A stretch of 64,000 nucleotides of DNA from Perkinsus olseni (GCA_013115125.1 JABANN010000053.1:31599-95598), one strand, 5' to 3'; numbered from the stretch's first letter, positions 12,021 to 23,065 are shown. Translations and numbers: made by a program. Notes: generated by a model from the sequence alone, not told the origin.

Positions 12021-13193
12021 ATGGGCCCTCGTATCATCGCTTCGGGAATGTCTCTGGCTGTAGTAGTACGCGGTTGGAACCAAGACGTTCACTATGCTAG
12101 TGCTAAGCTAACAGAGGACCTTCTCGACGAAGGAGCGCTTGATGCTCTCCTTCAGAAGCGCGGTGACCTCACCTACTATATCAACTGGCCGGATGCGAAT
12201 CATCGTGCTGGGTCGATGTCAGGCGACCCTAATAGGTTCGGCTGGTCTCTATTCAGTCACTTCGTGAACTCCGGACCCGGAGAGCCCTACGACCCTGTGA
12301 AGGCTCGTGAAACGAGAATGGTCAACGAGAAGGGCGAGTCACGAGAGACCCCAAATGCCGTGAACTCGATGATACACTTTCACGATAAATTGCTGCACTA
12401 TAAGAGCTTCGAACTACTGGATTATGTCAGCGAAAAGATGAAGGCAGCGGACAAGGCTTTGTATGACGCCCAACCTGTCGCCTTCTTGAAGAACACCGTG
12501 CTCGAGAGGTTCAAGCGCGAAGCCACGTACTCAATTTCCCACTACTTCCAAGATATACACAACCCCTTCCACTGTGCCGACGCTCATGATATGGGCGGCT
12601 TCAGGCATACTATGGTGTGCAGGTTTTGCGAAGACAAAGAGAAGAAAACAAACATCCATTCCGTGTGGGATGCTGATATGTTTGATCATGAACTGAGGGA
12701 GGCCTTCGAGTATGACTATGTCGATCAGATGGAGAGCTTCGAGTTAGACCGATATCCCTTCGGACAGAAACTTCACTCCATGGTGAAGAAGAGACACGAA
12801 CGTCTCCGAGAAACTAATCCTGAGCAGTTGGAAGAATGGACTGCACAATGCAGTGGCGATTTCGGGCACTGCATCGACACCGCCGTCGGTGAGACAAGGA
12901 AATTTTATGTCGATAATGAGAAGGAATTGTATGCCGGGGAGAAAGACGGTGTTGTCACTAAGGCGTATCTTGATAAGTATTTGGAGAAGGCGTTCGAGCA
13001 GTTGATTAAGGCAAGCGTCCGTCTAGCTGCGGCACTGAATAAAATGGCTAAGGACCTCAGTGAGACCAAAGGAGAAAAGCAACGAGACGATCAACCTGCG
13101 CCAACATCGCCCCCACCTAAAATAAGAGCCAACCGAAGCCCCGCGAGAGAACGTTCGAGAAGCCGTTCAAGATCTCCAGTAAAAGAGCATTGA
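12021..13193 (+). CDS. S1/P1-type zinc nuclease-like protein with Arg/Ser-rich tail
   Basis: Single-exon, 390 aa. The S1/P1 nuclease family uses three zinc ions bound by a defined Trp/His/Asp set. That set is visible with family spacing: W19 and H24 (spacing as for W1 and H6 of P1), D58, H80, the H174-x3-D178-x5-H184 block in ISHYFQDIHNPFH, and H213-x3-D217 in NIHSVWDAD. Family members are usually secreted and cut single-stranded nucleic acid. Here the first 18 residues are only a weak leader, so in the family the mature enzyme would begin at W19. Unusual: the C-terminus (about 350-390) is a Pro-rich then RS-dipeptide tail (RERSRSRSRSP), more typical of nuclear proteins. Start chosen as the only Met ahead of W19 with matching spacing. 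Confidence 0.78.
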   Translation: MGPRIIASGMSLAVVVRGWNQDVHYASAKLTEDLLDEGALDALLQKRGDLTYYINWPDANHRAGSMSGDPNRFGWSLFSHFVNSGPGEPYDPVKARETRMVNEKGESRETPNAVNSMIHFHDKLLHYKSFELLDYVSEKMKAADKALYDAQPVAFLKNTVLERFKREATYSISHYFQDIHNPFHCADAHDMGGFRHTMVCRFCEDKEKKTNIHSVWDADMFDHELREAFEYDYVDQMESFELDRYPFGQKLHSMVKKRHERLRETNPEQLEEWTAQCSGDFGHCIDTAVGETRKFYVDNEKELYAGEKDGVVTKAYLDKYLEKAFEQLIKASVRLAAALNKMAKDLSETKGEKQRDDQPAPTSPPPKIRANRSPARERSRSRSRSPVKEH

Positions 13194-13789
13194 AGATAGC
13201 GCATCAGATGACTACGAGGAGTGAGGCTACCGAAGCAGACGATACAGACGTTATTTTCTACTAATGCTATTTTATATTTATCAAATGAAGCAAAACGTTG
13301 TACAACCAATGCATATATCTTAATTCGACTACAACAAAAGCGCTGCCTGCCGCTTAGCCAGAAAAACATCCTTACCTACTAACGTGTATCAATGAAGGAG
13401 TTTATGATGAAAGTGTTATTGTTCACGGGGCCAACATTTGGGCCTCTTTTTGCACCCTTGCTGCCAATATATGTATCCTTACTGCGAGTTCCTCGCTCAT
13501 GCAGCTCACGAAGAGTATATTCATCGAGCTGAAGTGTTTGTTGTTATGCTGATCATACCCTGACATGATGGTATCTTTTATCAATATGGATGTGTGCACT
13601 CACTGTCAAGTCCCTGTGTGGTTGCGTTGATCGCTCCCAATGGCAAATACGCACTCACCTTCCCAGGCATCAAACTCTCTTTTCCGGTAGAATCGACTGG
13701 CGGGAATTATGCTGCACTGCTGGACGCCAAAAACAGTACATGCGGAACCACAAGTAGCAGATGGCAGTTCTTCGAATAGATTCTGCCCA
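13194..13789. other. Intergenic stretch
   Basis: AT-richer than the flanks; no gene seen. Sequence just above 13790 may still derive from the mucin-like pseudogene on the minus strand, but frame and similarity are lost. Confidence 0.4.
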
Positions 13790-14100
13790 AATCCTGCGCG
13801 TCGAAATGACTCCGCGCCTCTGCAGTACGAGATTAGGGAAGATGATCTTACCTCCTTCGACTTCATAATCAGCCCCCGCCTTCTGACCTAGCACACTAAC
13901 AGTAGCGCGGCCAGACTCGGCAAAGTCAACACTGAAGCTTTGCCCGTAGAGCCACCCAAACCCTCCTGAGGCGCTGCTGGTAGTACTCGAAGTTGCAGTT
14001 GCTTCAGTAGTAGCCACGGTGGTTGTGGCTGGTATGAGAGCGCTTCTAGGCACGCGGATCCTCCGTGACAACGGCTACACCAACGGAGATGTGAACGCAT
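13790..14100 (-). pseudogene. Broken copy of the mucin-like secreted gene
   Basis: On the minus strand an ATG at 14100 and the following leader bases align with the leader of the intact gene at 20 kb (shared GAGGATCC stretch), but the copy is frameshifted there. The Cys-rich N-terminal domain and nearly all Thr/Ser repeats are missing. It resumes at SSTTSSASGGFG and continues LYGQSFSVDF, RATVSVLGQKAGADYEVEGG, then loses frame after KIIF where a few bases are deleted. It is therefore an internally deleted, frameshifted paralogue. Confidence 0.72.
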
Positions 14101-14338
14101 TGTCAAGGAAAGGAAACAAGCGGGAGAATGCATTGATTACTTTCAAGACAAGAGAGTCGCCATATTTAAATAAAGGCATCAATAGTTGTCGTTTGTAGCA
14201 AATATCTGTTAGACGAGACATGCTTATGTACCAGTAACTGCATCTGATCCATACAGTACAATACAATCGATGCTTGTTGTCTCGTCACCATCGAGAACCC
14301 GCGTCTCAAAACGCGACAACCGGTGCTATCATGTGACG

Positions 14339-16360
14339 TCAGAGGAACGAACAGTCGCTCTTGGGTCGCCGCCGATGAGAGGCACTCTCGATGAACGGCA
14401 GAAGCCTCCCGTTAGTGACACTCTGATTCTTCACTGTTGCAGCTGCCACTTGGGACTCCACGCGCTTTTGAGTCGCGATGGCGTTGTACTTGTCGAGAGC
14501 GTGGAGGGCATCACGAGCATGCTGAGACCAAGCCATGCATAGCTAGCATCAGCTACGACAACCATAAGTGCGTATCATTGCTCTTTAGCCCAGGCAATAG
14601 CCCCTCGTGAACAACGTTAATGAGGGAAACGAGCGGTAAAGTTTCGTCACCATGTCGGCAGCTTTCGCTTGATGTCGAACCTCTCGAGCCGAGCTAGCTG
14701 CCAACTGGCAGGCCTTGGAAGCAATGGCTTCAGGTGCTGTGGAGTAGTGTTGTTGAAGCGCGAGGCTGCTGGCCACCTCCTTCATGGCGAATCTGCAGTA
14801 AGAACACGGTGCTCTCTCCGTTCGGCTACATCTTTTCGCACCTTATACCACTCTTCGCGTAAATCGCTTGCAGCACCTTCTGTTCGATACCCTTAGCGCG
14901 GAGACCAATCTTCGCAAACTCAGCAGCGTGCCGGAGCGCCGTTTCAGCCTGAAAATTTTCCTCCACACTTCCACCGTCTCTCTCCCACTTTCTCGAGCTC
15001 TTTCTCCGGTATGCCGCTCTCAACGGCACTCTTCCTCGCATGCATCACGCTGTCAGCGATAGTGGCCTGCTCTGAGATCTTCGCCGCTGGCCTGTGTGCG
15101 AGGATCATTGCCTAAGAGTGACATGTTGGTAGCAATACTAGCTGCTCTCTTTATAGGAGTGACAATGATGAGCATCCTTACGTCCGCTGCTGCATGAGAG
15201 TGTTCAGCAGCTTGTGCTAAGTGTTGGCTGTGTATCAGTGTATTGAGCATTTGGCCGCCAGAGCCAGTTTCTCCCGCAATAGCTGAGAACGGATTGCACT
15301 GCATGAGGATTCGCGCGTACACCCTTTTAGAGGGACGAATGAGATGGAACTGAGTACTATGACATCAGCGTCAGAGTCGTTGTGAAACGAAATGGAAGAA
15401 GCCAGAGGATGCCTACAATGGAGACTTTGCGACGAATCTTGGGCTCGAGTCAAGTTGGCAGCCACCGAGGATTCAGATATGGAGCCTCGGACCATGTGTA
15501 GCATCTAAGGGCCACGACGAGCTCGACATACCGAGTTTATCAGATCCGAAAAGAAAGCTGCCAGGCCTGTCGGAGATCTCTAGTGAGGGAGCCTTGAAGA
15601 CCCAGAGAATGTGGCTAAAGGCGGAGAAAGAGATACTCTAATATCATCCAGAGTGAAGATACTGCGTGAAGTGAGAAAGGATTTAACGGGGTGGGATGCT
15701 CATAGCAGGTCGCACCCTGTCCGCCAAGCCTCGTGTCCGGTCCAACAAAGCGGTAATGGAGTTCAGTCGATCGGACTCGTAGTTCTTCACGTGGCTCAAA
15801 TCGTCGGCGGCTCTGTTCGCGTCCCTGACTATAAACAACCATGCGGGAATTGATACAAGAGCAGTCCATCGAGACCTCATGAATGTCTTTGATGATAGCG
15901 CTAGTCCTTCTCGCGCATCACAGCGGCAGCGCTGAATGTGTACATCTCATGCAGGAGGCACGCGAGGATTTCAATTAATTCTGGCCAGCTTATTAAATAG
16001 ATTTATTCCACCGTGGAGACGATTTCACCTGTAAGTTGCAGACTTCTGTTTATGCCACTAGGATGCATGCCACTCTCGGCACGAGATGCGTCTTGTCGTG
16101 CTTGGAGGAGCTTATGTTCAACAACGCCGAACAGTTTGCATTTCGCTGAGAAAGGGACAGATCGCCCGCACATATACGATGCAACGACGGAGTAAGTGGA
16201 ACAGGACCTCAATCGACTAGCTACAGATCTACTGCTGCGAGCATCAGGAAGGCGCTTACTGGCCATATAAGAATCGAGCAGACGATGGAGTGTTCTCGCC
16301 AGAGCCTCTTCCTCGTTGGCAGCCGCTGCAGCACTGTCTGCTAGCTGAAGGCTGTGTGAC
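14339..16360 (-). CDS. Helical (Ala/Glu-rich) protein, multi-exon, unresolved model
   Basis: Several minus-strand open segments have strong helix-forming composition and splice-like borders: about 16270-16350 (LQLADSAAAAANEEEALAR), 16030-16140 (VEHKLLQARQDASRAESG), 15700-15850 (ANRAADDLSHVKNYESDR), 15120-15300 (LIHSQHLAQAAEHSHAAAD), 14830-14950 (AETALRHAAEFAKIGLRAKG), 14600-14780 and 14350-14530 (HARDALHALDKYNAIATQKR). They look like consecutive exons of one long coiled-coil or helical-repeat protein. I could not fix all junctions or the ends, and more than one gene is possible. Confidence 0.4.
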
Positions 16361-16739
16361 CCGGACTTGTAGGCGTGATGGCTGAATGCTCAGTAACGAT
16401 AGGGGCCGAGATTCCGTACACTGATATCACATAGCACTAGCTCTGGCCGATGATGTTGATACCCAGGCAGCATCTCGGAACCCTACACCCTGTCCTAGGT
16501 CCTGCGGCCAAGGAGGGCTGTACTCGTCGAGAAGGAGTTATCAACGACTCACAGTGATATCAAAAGCTGAGCATTTATCGTCATGAGGCTGATGGTGCGC
16601 CATGGGAAAACCGACGAACGCTGATGCGGACCCAACAGCAGAGTGCCGAGCTCGAGACGAACGCAACCGAGTGGGCGAGGGGCCAAACACAAGGAGGGCA
16701 TCGGCTCAGGGTGCACCAGGGAGTACGGGATATCGGAAG

Positions 16740-17161
16740 CGCTAGTGAGCGAGTGCTTCTCCCGTCCAGACTTGTGATAATCCAAAGCTGGTCTCACTTT
16801 CTTCAATCACGCGGATCCCGTCCCACTCCTAGCGGCCACTCTTATGCAAGTAACGAGCAGTCTATTAACACGGGTAACGCAACAGGCATCATGAGAACGG
16901 GAGACGGAAACACAGAGCCTCATGCCACAGACGCTGCAGAAGTCGTAAGAACTACTTTGGCAGATTATGAGGCGTCAAGGGATGGTAGGCCATAAGTCTA
17001 TCCACAGCGGGGACTCTCGGCTCCTTATCGATCCTGTAAACTCCCCATCTGACGTGAGCAACAAGTCAGAAACCCGACGGCCACGACAAGCGAAGGAGAG
17101 CATCTCCGTCGAACGACGCTCGTTGCTTACTTCACTTTCATCCGCTGAAGCTTCTTCTTGA
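16740..17161 (+). CDS. Possible small plus-strand gene, convergent with the next gene
   Basis: A Ser/Thr/Asn-rich frame (RPTPSGHSYASNEQSINTGN, VVRTTLADYEASRDG) is followed by a second frame ending in TGA at 17159-17161. A junction between them near 16980-17010 is not convincing. No family. Low confidence. Confidence 0.22.
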
Positions 17162-17435
17162 GAGCTCTCTTTCGCCGTTCGTCGTACGCGTAGAGCAGCT
17201 GTCTGCGGTTCTGCTCAGCCTTCCCTTCACGCGACATCCGCTGGTGTATTTGATATGGCCCAGCCCAAACATACCTGTTGTGGCAATATTAAGATATCAG
17301 AGTGAAGTGACTTGTGAAGGCTCACGGTGGTAGGCCGGCCTCCAGCCTCATCATATTGTATCTTCGCCTCAGTAAAGCCAGCTCCCTCCCAAGTCGAGGC
17401 TCCAAACTCATAACACCTAAGCCGGTCTCACACAT
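17127..17435 (-). CDS. Small basic protein, 85 aa, two exons
   Basis: Exon 1 17326-17435, exon 2 17127-17274, separated by a 51-bp GT-AG intron. The join is phase 2 and the total is 258 nt (86 codons with stop). The protein has an Arg-rich helix (GRELALLRRRYNMMRLEAG), then LPPYVWAGPYQIHQRM, and a very basic end (RRKRALKKKLQRMKVK). Size and composition suggest a small subunit of an organellar complex or ribosome, but no family was recognised. ATG at 17435 is the first Met in frame after an upstream splice-like acceptor, so an extra 5' exon is possible. Confidence 0.55.
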
Positions 17436-17485
17436 GCTGAGAACTCTCCGGCGTCTCGTTGTGGCTGTAAGATGACGGTAAACGA

Positions 17486-17740
17486 TCACTTACCGAATTT
17501 CTGAGGGATGGCCTGCCACCGAACCTGGTATCCTTCTGAGTACATGTGACGCTTGTAGTACCACCATTGATACCTGCCGCGATGGTCCAAAACACGAGGG
17601 AGCGGTCAAGGGCATTGCTGAACACTCTGATGACCTGTAGTTCCTGTTTCGGGGCCGTCGGTCGAGTCTGTCACGTTCATAAGAGCCGATTGACTTCACC
17701 ACTCGGACATCGAGCAGCCGCGGAGAGTACCGAGGGAACT
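17486..17740 (-). CDS. Small Trp/Tyr-rich basic protein, 3' exons
   Basis: Exon 17635 to about 17740 (VVKSIGSYERDRLDRRPRN) joins exon 17486-17573 (YQWWYYKRHMYSEGYQVRWQ, ending PQKFGK and TGA) across a 61-bp intron with the codon AGG split at phase 2. The strong Trp/Tyr content and clean stop argue for a real protein. The 5' end is unclear; upstream frames at 17740-17860 may supply the start. It ends just upstream of the 85-aa gene on the same strand. Function unknown. Confidence 0.45.
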
Positions 17741-17860
17741 GCGAGGAATATCGAATCCTTCTCAGTAGCCAGGAGGAAGAGCTAAGCAGATAGATCACTC
17801 CACTCAAGAGCCACGGCCATACCGTCCGGAGGCTCAGCGTAGAAGAGGAGAAGGAACATA

Positions 17861-19056
17861 GGCGGGCGGCACGGCTGCTACCGTCTGCTCTACTGTTATC
17901 CCGTCGTAGGAGTTCTTCAGCGTAAAAGTGCTATCTAGCAGCTTATTGGCTGTCCGGATGACGTAACCCTGACATCAGAGCCGACATCAATGCAAGGCGA
18001 CTACAATTGTCTTCCATCACACTAAGAAACCCCGGCTCTTATGATTCTTAGGGCGTCAAGGTTTGAAGAGTTTGGGATTTGGACGAGGCTCCTGGCGATT
18101 GGTTACTTTTTGGTGATACTATTATCACGGTCATTCTACTAACGACGTCTCTACTACTACAATATCCGGCAATTGAGAGCACCAAACCCCCTCATGCCTG
18201 GAAGGTCCCGAAAGTCTTCTTGCTCCGGCTGATCTCATAACGAACTTCCACTAGGTCTCCAAGGTTAATCCTTGGCATCTGATTGATACCAAAGCACGTC
18301 ATTCAGACTTTCACTGAGTCTTCCCAGTACAGTGAAGGTGCGCTTCTTTTTCATGTCATCAATCTCCTTCAACTTGAGATGCTCCATTAACGTCTTACAG
18401 TACCTGTGAGCCAGTCATTATTGATGCTACCAAGAGCCCCACAGTCACTCAGGTGTGATAGGCTCCTGCTTGACATTGGGGGGCCAATTTTTAGAAGTCA
18501 CGGGATTGTCGACTGTAAAAACTTTCTGTGAGGCTTCCGAAGGCCGGGCCCGAGCACCTACACACCGCCATACTACCAATACCAGGCTAACAGCATCATA
18601 GGCCGCCATTACGCATCTCCCTCACCGAACTGAGCAGACTGCACAGTCGATGCCGGCTGGGGGACTCTATTCGGATAAGCATAAGAACAACTGTCCAGCC
18701 TGCGACGCCCTCTCGAGCGAGCTAATATCGAATTACCCATATGCACGCGAGAGAGAAGCGTGCGTGAGCGTCGTCAGACGGAAGCAGTCATGTCTGCGCA
18801 GTTTGAACAAACGCCTTCTGGTTCCTGGCCCCGGTTCGATCCCCGCACCTTGCATTTATGATTCTTACAAATAACTACATTTTTCCGAGTTCTTTCCGCT
18901 GCCCTCTACCGATGGCAGCAATGGCTCGAGTTTTCATCCGCCTCTTCCATCTTGCCCGTATGCTCTCTCATTTCAACGCTGATGTTGTCTTCGAACCCCA
19001 CACAGGCCCGCTCTAAACCAGGACCCCACTACTAGGATTGTCTCATCAGTGTTGTC
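17861..19056. other. Stretch without a supported gene
   Basis: No coding chain seen. A tRNA-derived tail lies at 18828-18858 (listed separately). Confidence 0.4.
18828..18858 (+). repeat. tRNA-derived repeat tail (GGTTCGATCC...TGCAT)
   Basis: Shares GGTTCGATCCC and the following GCA..TTGCATTT with copies at 35727-35756 (+) and 61472-61501 (-); a weaker copy is at 38716-38745. No acceptor or anticodon stem forms, so it is a remnant, not a tRNA gene. Confidence 0.4.
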
Positions 19057-19707
19057 ATGTCTGGCGAAGGCGTCTATAGCTCTGGGAGAAGATCAGCAAT
19101 GTCTCCATCGATGGAGCGTCTCATTCGAGAAGAAAAAGCGAAGAAAAATAATGGGCGGCCGTATGAGCGAAGCTTGGGTAGTTCTCATCACCCCCTCCAC
19201 GACAGTCCTACTAGATCGCGGACTCCGGATGCGCGATTGGAAAGGAATGCTTCGGCGATGCTGACTGGTTCGGAGAAGGAAGCCCCAATTTTGGACACTC
19301 AAGTTTCTGAACTGGAGGCTCGATGCAGTGCAGTACAACGGCAGTTGAGATCAACAGCACAGAGCTTGACGGCGGTCTGTATGCTCTTCTACTGGCTTGT
19401 TAACGAAGTGGCCTCCGGCGATAGCGGGCCTGCGTCGAAGGAGTCTTTGAGGAGTAGAGCGATAAAGATAATATTAGATTACGTTACACCAGTGAGACAG
19501 GCGAGCGAAGCTCTTTTGGATATGTGGAGCCACTTCTACTACAGAGGAGACTTGTCGCATCCCGACGCCAAGCAACAGAGTGAGGGACGTCAGCTCACGT
19601 CAGGAGGACATCAGCTAGCACCTACACCCAAGGTGAGTGCACACTCTGGTTTCTCTTAATTATGCGACCAGGCGAAGGGACTGGTCGCGTTTACGATTCA
19701 TAATTGA
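19057..19707 (+). CDS. Ser/Arg-rich protein with coiled coil, 1-2 exons
   Basis: Open from ATG at 19057 to a stop at 19657-19659 (200 aa). A good donor (gtgagt) at 19633 and an acceptor at 19671 offer an alternative end reading AKGLVAFTIHN with stop at 19707 (39-bp intron). Residues 1-75 are Ser/Arg-rich and basic; about 80-115 form a coiled coil (VSELEARCSAVQRQLRSTAQ), followed by helices with LLDMWSHFYYRG. No family recognised. The ATG fits because composition changes sharply upstream. Confidence 0.55.
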
Positions 19708-19974
19708 AATACTAAGTCTTCAGTGGAGCCTATGAACTTGCTCCACTTCGTTGAGCCGTGTCGTTGATACCACTGGTGAGCAGCCCCATGACTGCAGGAT
19801 AGCCTCTCATGCAACTCAACACCACCACTACGTTCTGCTGCGAGCCACAGATCCTATGCCACGGAATGCAAGCTAGTCACAATGAGAGCAAACACGTTAA
19901 GAAAAAAGAGACGTCAGAAACCCTAGAATAGGTCAGAAAAAGGCAGTGATGGAAGTGTAGTCTACACTTGAGAC

Positions 19975-20925
19975 TTAACAGCTAGTAAGAGTGGTATCGA
20001 TGAGGAGACCTGCTTTGATGTGAATCTCAGTGGGGCTAATGATGGTGCCTTTGATACTCTTGATGTAGAGACCATCCATTAAGCTCTGCAGTATGGGGTC
20101 GTAGTTAGAAAAGATGATCTCACCTCCCTCAACTTCATAATCAGCCCCCGCCTTCTGACCTAGCACACTAACAGTAGCGCGGCCAGACTCGTCAAAGTCA
20201 ACACTGAAGCTTTGCCCGTAGAGCTCGCCGCAGTAGTTACCACCAAACCCTCCAGACGCGCTGCTGGTAGTACTCGAAGTTTTAGTTGCTTTAGTGGCCT
20301 CAGTAGTAGTGCTGGTGGGAGAGCCAACCTCTGCAGTAGTGCTGCTAGTTGAGCCAACCTGAGCAGTAGTGCTGCTAGAAGGGACGGCCTCAGTAGTGCT
20401 GGTCGAAGGGACGGTCTCCGTAGTGCTGGTCGAAGGGACGGTCTCCGTAGTGCTGGTCGAAGGGACGGCCTCAGTAGTGCTGGTCGAAGGGACGGTCTCT
20501 GTAGTGCTGGTCGAAGGGACGGTCTCTGTAGTGCTGGTCGAAGGGACGGCCTCAGTAGTGCTGGTCGAAGGGACGGCCTCAGTAGTGCTGGTCGAAGGGA
20601 CGGCCTCTGTAGTGGTGCTGCTAGTTGAGCCAACCTGAGCAGTAGTGCTGGTCGAAGTGACGGCCTCAGTAGTAGTGACTATCGGAGTGCTCACCGTACC
20701 ACAAGCGATGGCTTCACCGCGGCAGTCAGAGTCAGTCGGCTGGAAGCAGATTGACCCATCCGACTTTTTCGCCAAACCAAAACAGACGGGGTTACTTAAC
20801 CATGACTTACAATACGATCCGAACTTGGAGTTACTACACCCGCTGATGTAGGAGCACATCTGAGCACACGGATCCTCCGTGGCAACGGCGAGTAGGGGGA
20901 GAAGGACGGTGAGGTTGAAACGCAT
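19975..20925 (-). CDS. Secreted mucin-like protein with Cys-rich head and Thr/Ser repeats, 316 aa
   Basis: Start set at 20925 (MRFNLTVLLPLLAVA), a clean signal peptide; the frame opens 15 codons earlier. Mature order: a Cys-rich domain of about 70 residues with at least eight Cys (CAQMCSYISGC), a Thr/Ser-rich stalk with nine 9-residue repeats (STSTTEAVP or STSTTETVP), an SSASGGFGG hinge, and a C-terminal beta-type domain (YGQSFSVDFDESGRATVSV) ending TLTSC. The stalk would be heavily O-glycosylated. Looks like a surface or exported coat protein special to this lineage. A broken copy is at 13790-14100. No introns needed. Confidence 0.75.
   Translation of the reverse strand: MRFNLTVLLPLLAVATEDPCAQMCSYISGCSNSKFGSYCKSWLSNPVCFGLAKKSDGSICFQPTDSDCRGEAIACGTVSTPIVTTTEAVTSTSTTAQVGSTSSTTTEAVPSTSTTEAVPSTSTTEAVPSTSTTETVPSTSTTETVPSTSTTEAVPSTSTTETVPSTSTTETVPSTSTTEAVPSSSTTAQVGSTSSTTAEVGSPTSTTTEATKATKTSSTTSSASGGFGGNYCGELYGQSFSVDFDESGRATVSVLGQKAGADYEVEGGEIIFSNYDPILQSLMDGLYIKSIKGTIISPTEIHIKAGLLIDTTLTSC
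20381..20623. repeat. 27-bp coding minisatellite, nine units
   Basis: Nine head-to-tail copies of a 27-bp unit (gggacggcctcagtagtgct + ggtcgaa) inside the mucin-like gene. The unit differs mainly at the Ala/Thr codon (gcc/gtc). Length is a multiple of three so copy number can change without frameshift. Long open frames in other frames and on the plus strand here are by-products of the repeat. Confidence 0.9.
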
Positions 20926-21396
20926 GAGGGAACTTGGATAACAATCACTACGAAACACTAATACGCTCATCCCCCGATCAGTCCAATCACGAGTATCACT
21001 GACTCGAATGGTGCCCTTGACTAAGCTACGTTAGCTCCAAGTGACAACTCGCCGTGTCATTTTGCGTCATTGCGCGTTGCGAGTTACAAGTTGTGATACC
21101 ACCTGGAGCCCCGCGTTGTGACCAGCGAGAGTCGGGGGTTCTTCGTGCCGCTCAACTGTCGTGCCTTCGGTTGTTGATGAACGTGATGAACCCTGTTCAC
21201 CAGGGGTCGGCTCCGAAATAAGGTTTCGACGACTTCATCTGGAATCGTTGCGCTTTGCGGTAGATACCACCACCGCCATGCCCGCCGAATCAAACAGCGA
21301 CTCATCTCCATGGCCACTACGAGCCTGAAGGCCCCGAATTCCGACGAGGTCTTCAAAACTTCGCTTTGACCAGCTCATTCTCGAGAGACTACTGGC

Positions 21397-22990
21397 TTGT
21401 GGAAGTCTGGGTACCTCTCCTGCATCTCGGTCGCTCGAACCCTATTCAATCAGATAGCAACGGCGCCGGACGAACCCCTTGACATCGCCGGAGCGCGAGA
21501 GAACATCCCATCGGCTCTATCGGCCTTCTTTAATGTTCACCCCCAGCGTATCAGAGAGCTCGAAACTGACATCAGGAAGGGCGGGGTAGGCCACGGGAAG
21601 AGCGCGAGACGGAAACACGGTGACCAGGTTATTGTGTTGACCTTATGTGTTGCGGACATTGACGACCCTTCGGCTACCTCGGGCATCGATCTACTCATCA
21701 ATATCACCGAGGCCGGCAAGGATTCGGCCAACGCCATGTGGAACCGCAACGATTGGCTGTATGAGTACAGTCGAAGGATTACCTTCAAACCCATAGGTGG
21801 GTTTTGTGCTCATCTCCGGCGCGGAGGAAGTGCTTCAAGGTTTGGCTGAGGCAACTCTGAAACGACTGGATTCCATGGAAACTAAGATATCGGAGCAGCC
21901 ACAACGCCAACCACTGGAGGGCGCCGCTAAGGTCCCAGAAGCTCACAGGCCTTCCCTGAGTAGTCAGAAGACTATCATAATGTTACGCGATACACTCCGG
22001 TCAGACGAGAATGCCGAAGTTCTCGCGGACCTTCGGCGACAACTCAAGGCTGCACTTCGACGGAATGACAAACTGGAAGAGGACCTATCGGAAGCCCGGA
22101 GGGAGGTATGAGCGTCCATTCGTGGCACGAATACCGTGTCGGGCACTTCTCATGCTTCCTAGGCTGAGCGTGGACCGGACTCGGCCAGAGATAGTAGCGT
22201 TAGTAGCAGTACGGGCGAGGACGACAAGGAGTATATCGGTAACATGGAAGCCGCACTTGAACGAGAACAGGGGAGGTAGGTGCCACCTCACCGATTCCCT
22301 GCGAGGCAGCCCTTGACGGAGGCTTGTTATCCCTGTTTGAGAAATATATTTCTGAGAGCGCCCGACTGAACTCTTTGGCAGAGTCGCCCATCTCGAGCGT
22401 GAGTTGGAAGCGGCAGTGAGGGCTGCCCAGCGTGTCACTCATGACAAGAAAGTGAAGAAGGCGCTCGAGAGTGAGCTGACCCATGTACCACGCCATCAGC
22501 ATCGCATGGCAATCATGTATGAATCGGGTATCCTCAGATAAGAGCTGACAAGGAGAAACATAAACGTGAGAGGAAGGCTATCATGGACCGCGTGATTGCC
22601 CATCGACCATCTCAACATGACACGGGGGACCGGAGGGCGCTGCACGCGGCCGAAGTGAGCCCTGTGCGTGACTCAGCCATTGATGCGCTGCTGTCTCAGA
22701 GGGAAGAGTCTTCGAAGAATGCTGCTAAGATAGCCGCTTTGGAGTCGCTGTTGCACAAGTCCCTCTCGTACTCCTACGTAGCGATAAAGCTACACTCCTT
22801 GTCTCCGACCCCACCGGCCGCGGGATGGGGTCTCGAGATGTTCTACGCCCAAGTCAGCACGCCCGACTCGCCTGGAAGTGTGGACTCCCATGTAGGGGAC
22901 TCCCCGATGCTTGCTAAGAGCAGCCGTTCGACCTCAGGGAGCACATCGAGGCGACTGGAAGGGCCGAGTGTTGTTCCTGCCTTACACTGA
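21397..22990 (+). CDS. Coiled-coil protein, multi-exon
   Basis: Exons seen: about 21397-21794 (ALSAFFNVHPQRIRELET, VIVLTLCVADIDDPSATSG), about 21800-22107 (RLDSMETKISEQPQ, LADLRRQLKAALRRNDKLEE), 22165-22274 (EYIGNMEAALEREQG), about 22382-22485 (VAHLERELEAAVRAAQRVTH) and 22545-22990 (ERKAIMDRVIA, KNAAKIAALESLLHKSL, Ser-rich end). The 57-bp intron 22108-22164 and the A-initial join at 22382 keep frame. The first exon resembles a small globular domain; the rest is coiled coil with a Ser/Pro-rich tail ending at TGA 22988-22990. The true start is upstream of or at 21397. No family recognised. Confidence 0.5.
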
Positions 22991-23065
22991 GGGAATGACG
23001 TTCACGGTCGATGTAGGTTAGCGGTGTGAGCACAGGGACTTCGCTCGGCCCAGCAGGTTACGTGT

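Noticed and set aside
20381-20623. CRISPR array
   Set aside because: Repeats are directly abutting 27-bp coding units without spacers, in a eukaryotic gene.
20160-20638. Long minus- and plus-strand frames over the 27-bp repeats (Leu/Arg/Pro-rich; VVLVEGTAS-type)
   Set aside because: They are alternate-frame readings of the minisatellite in the mucin-like gene; the chosen frame has a signal peptide, Cys-rich head and a paralogue with the same frame.
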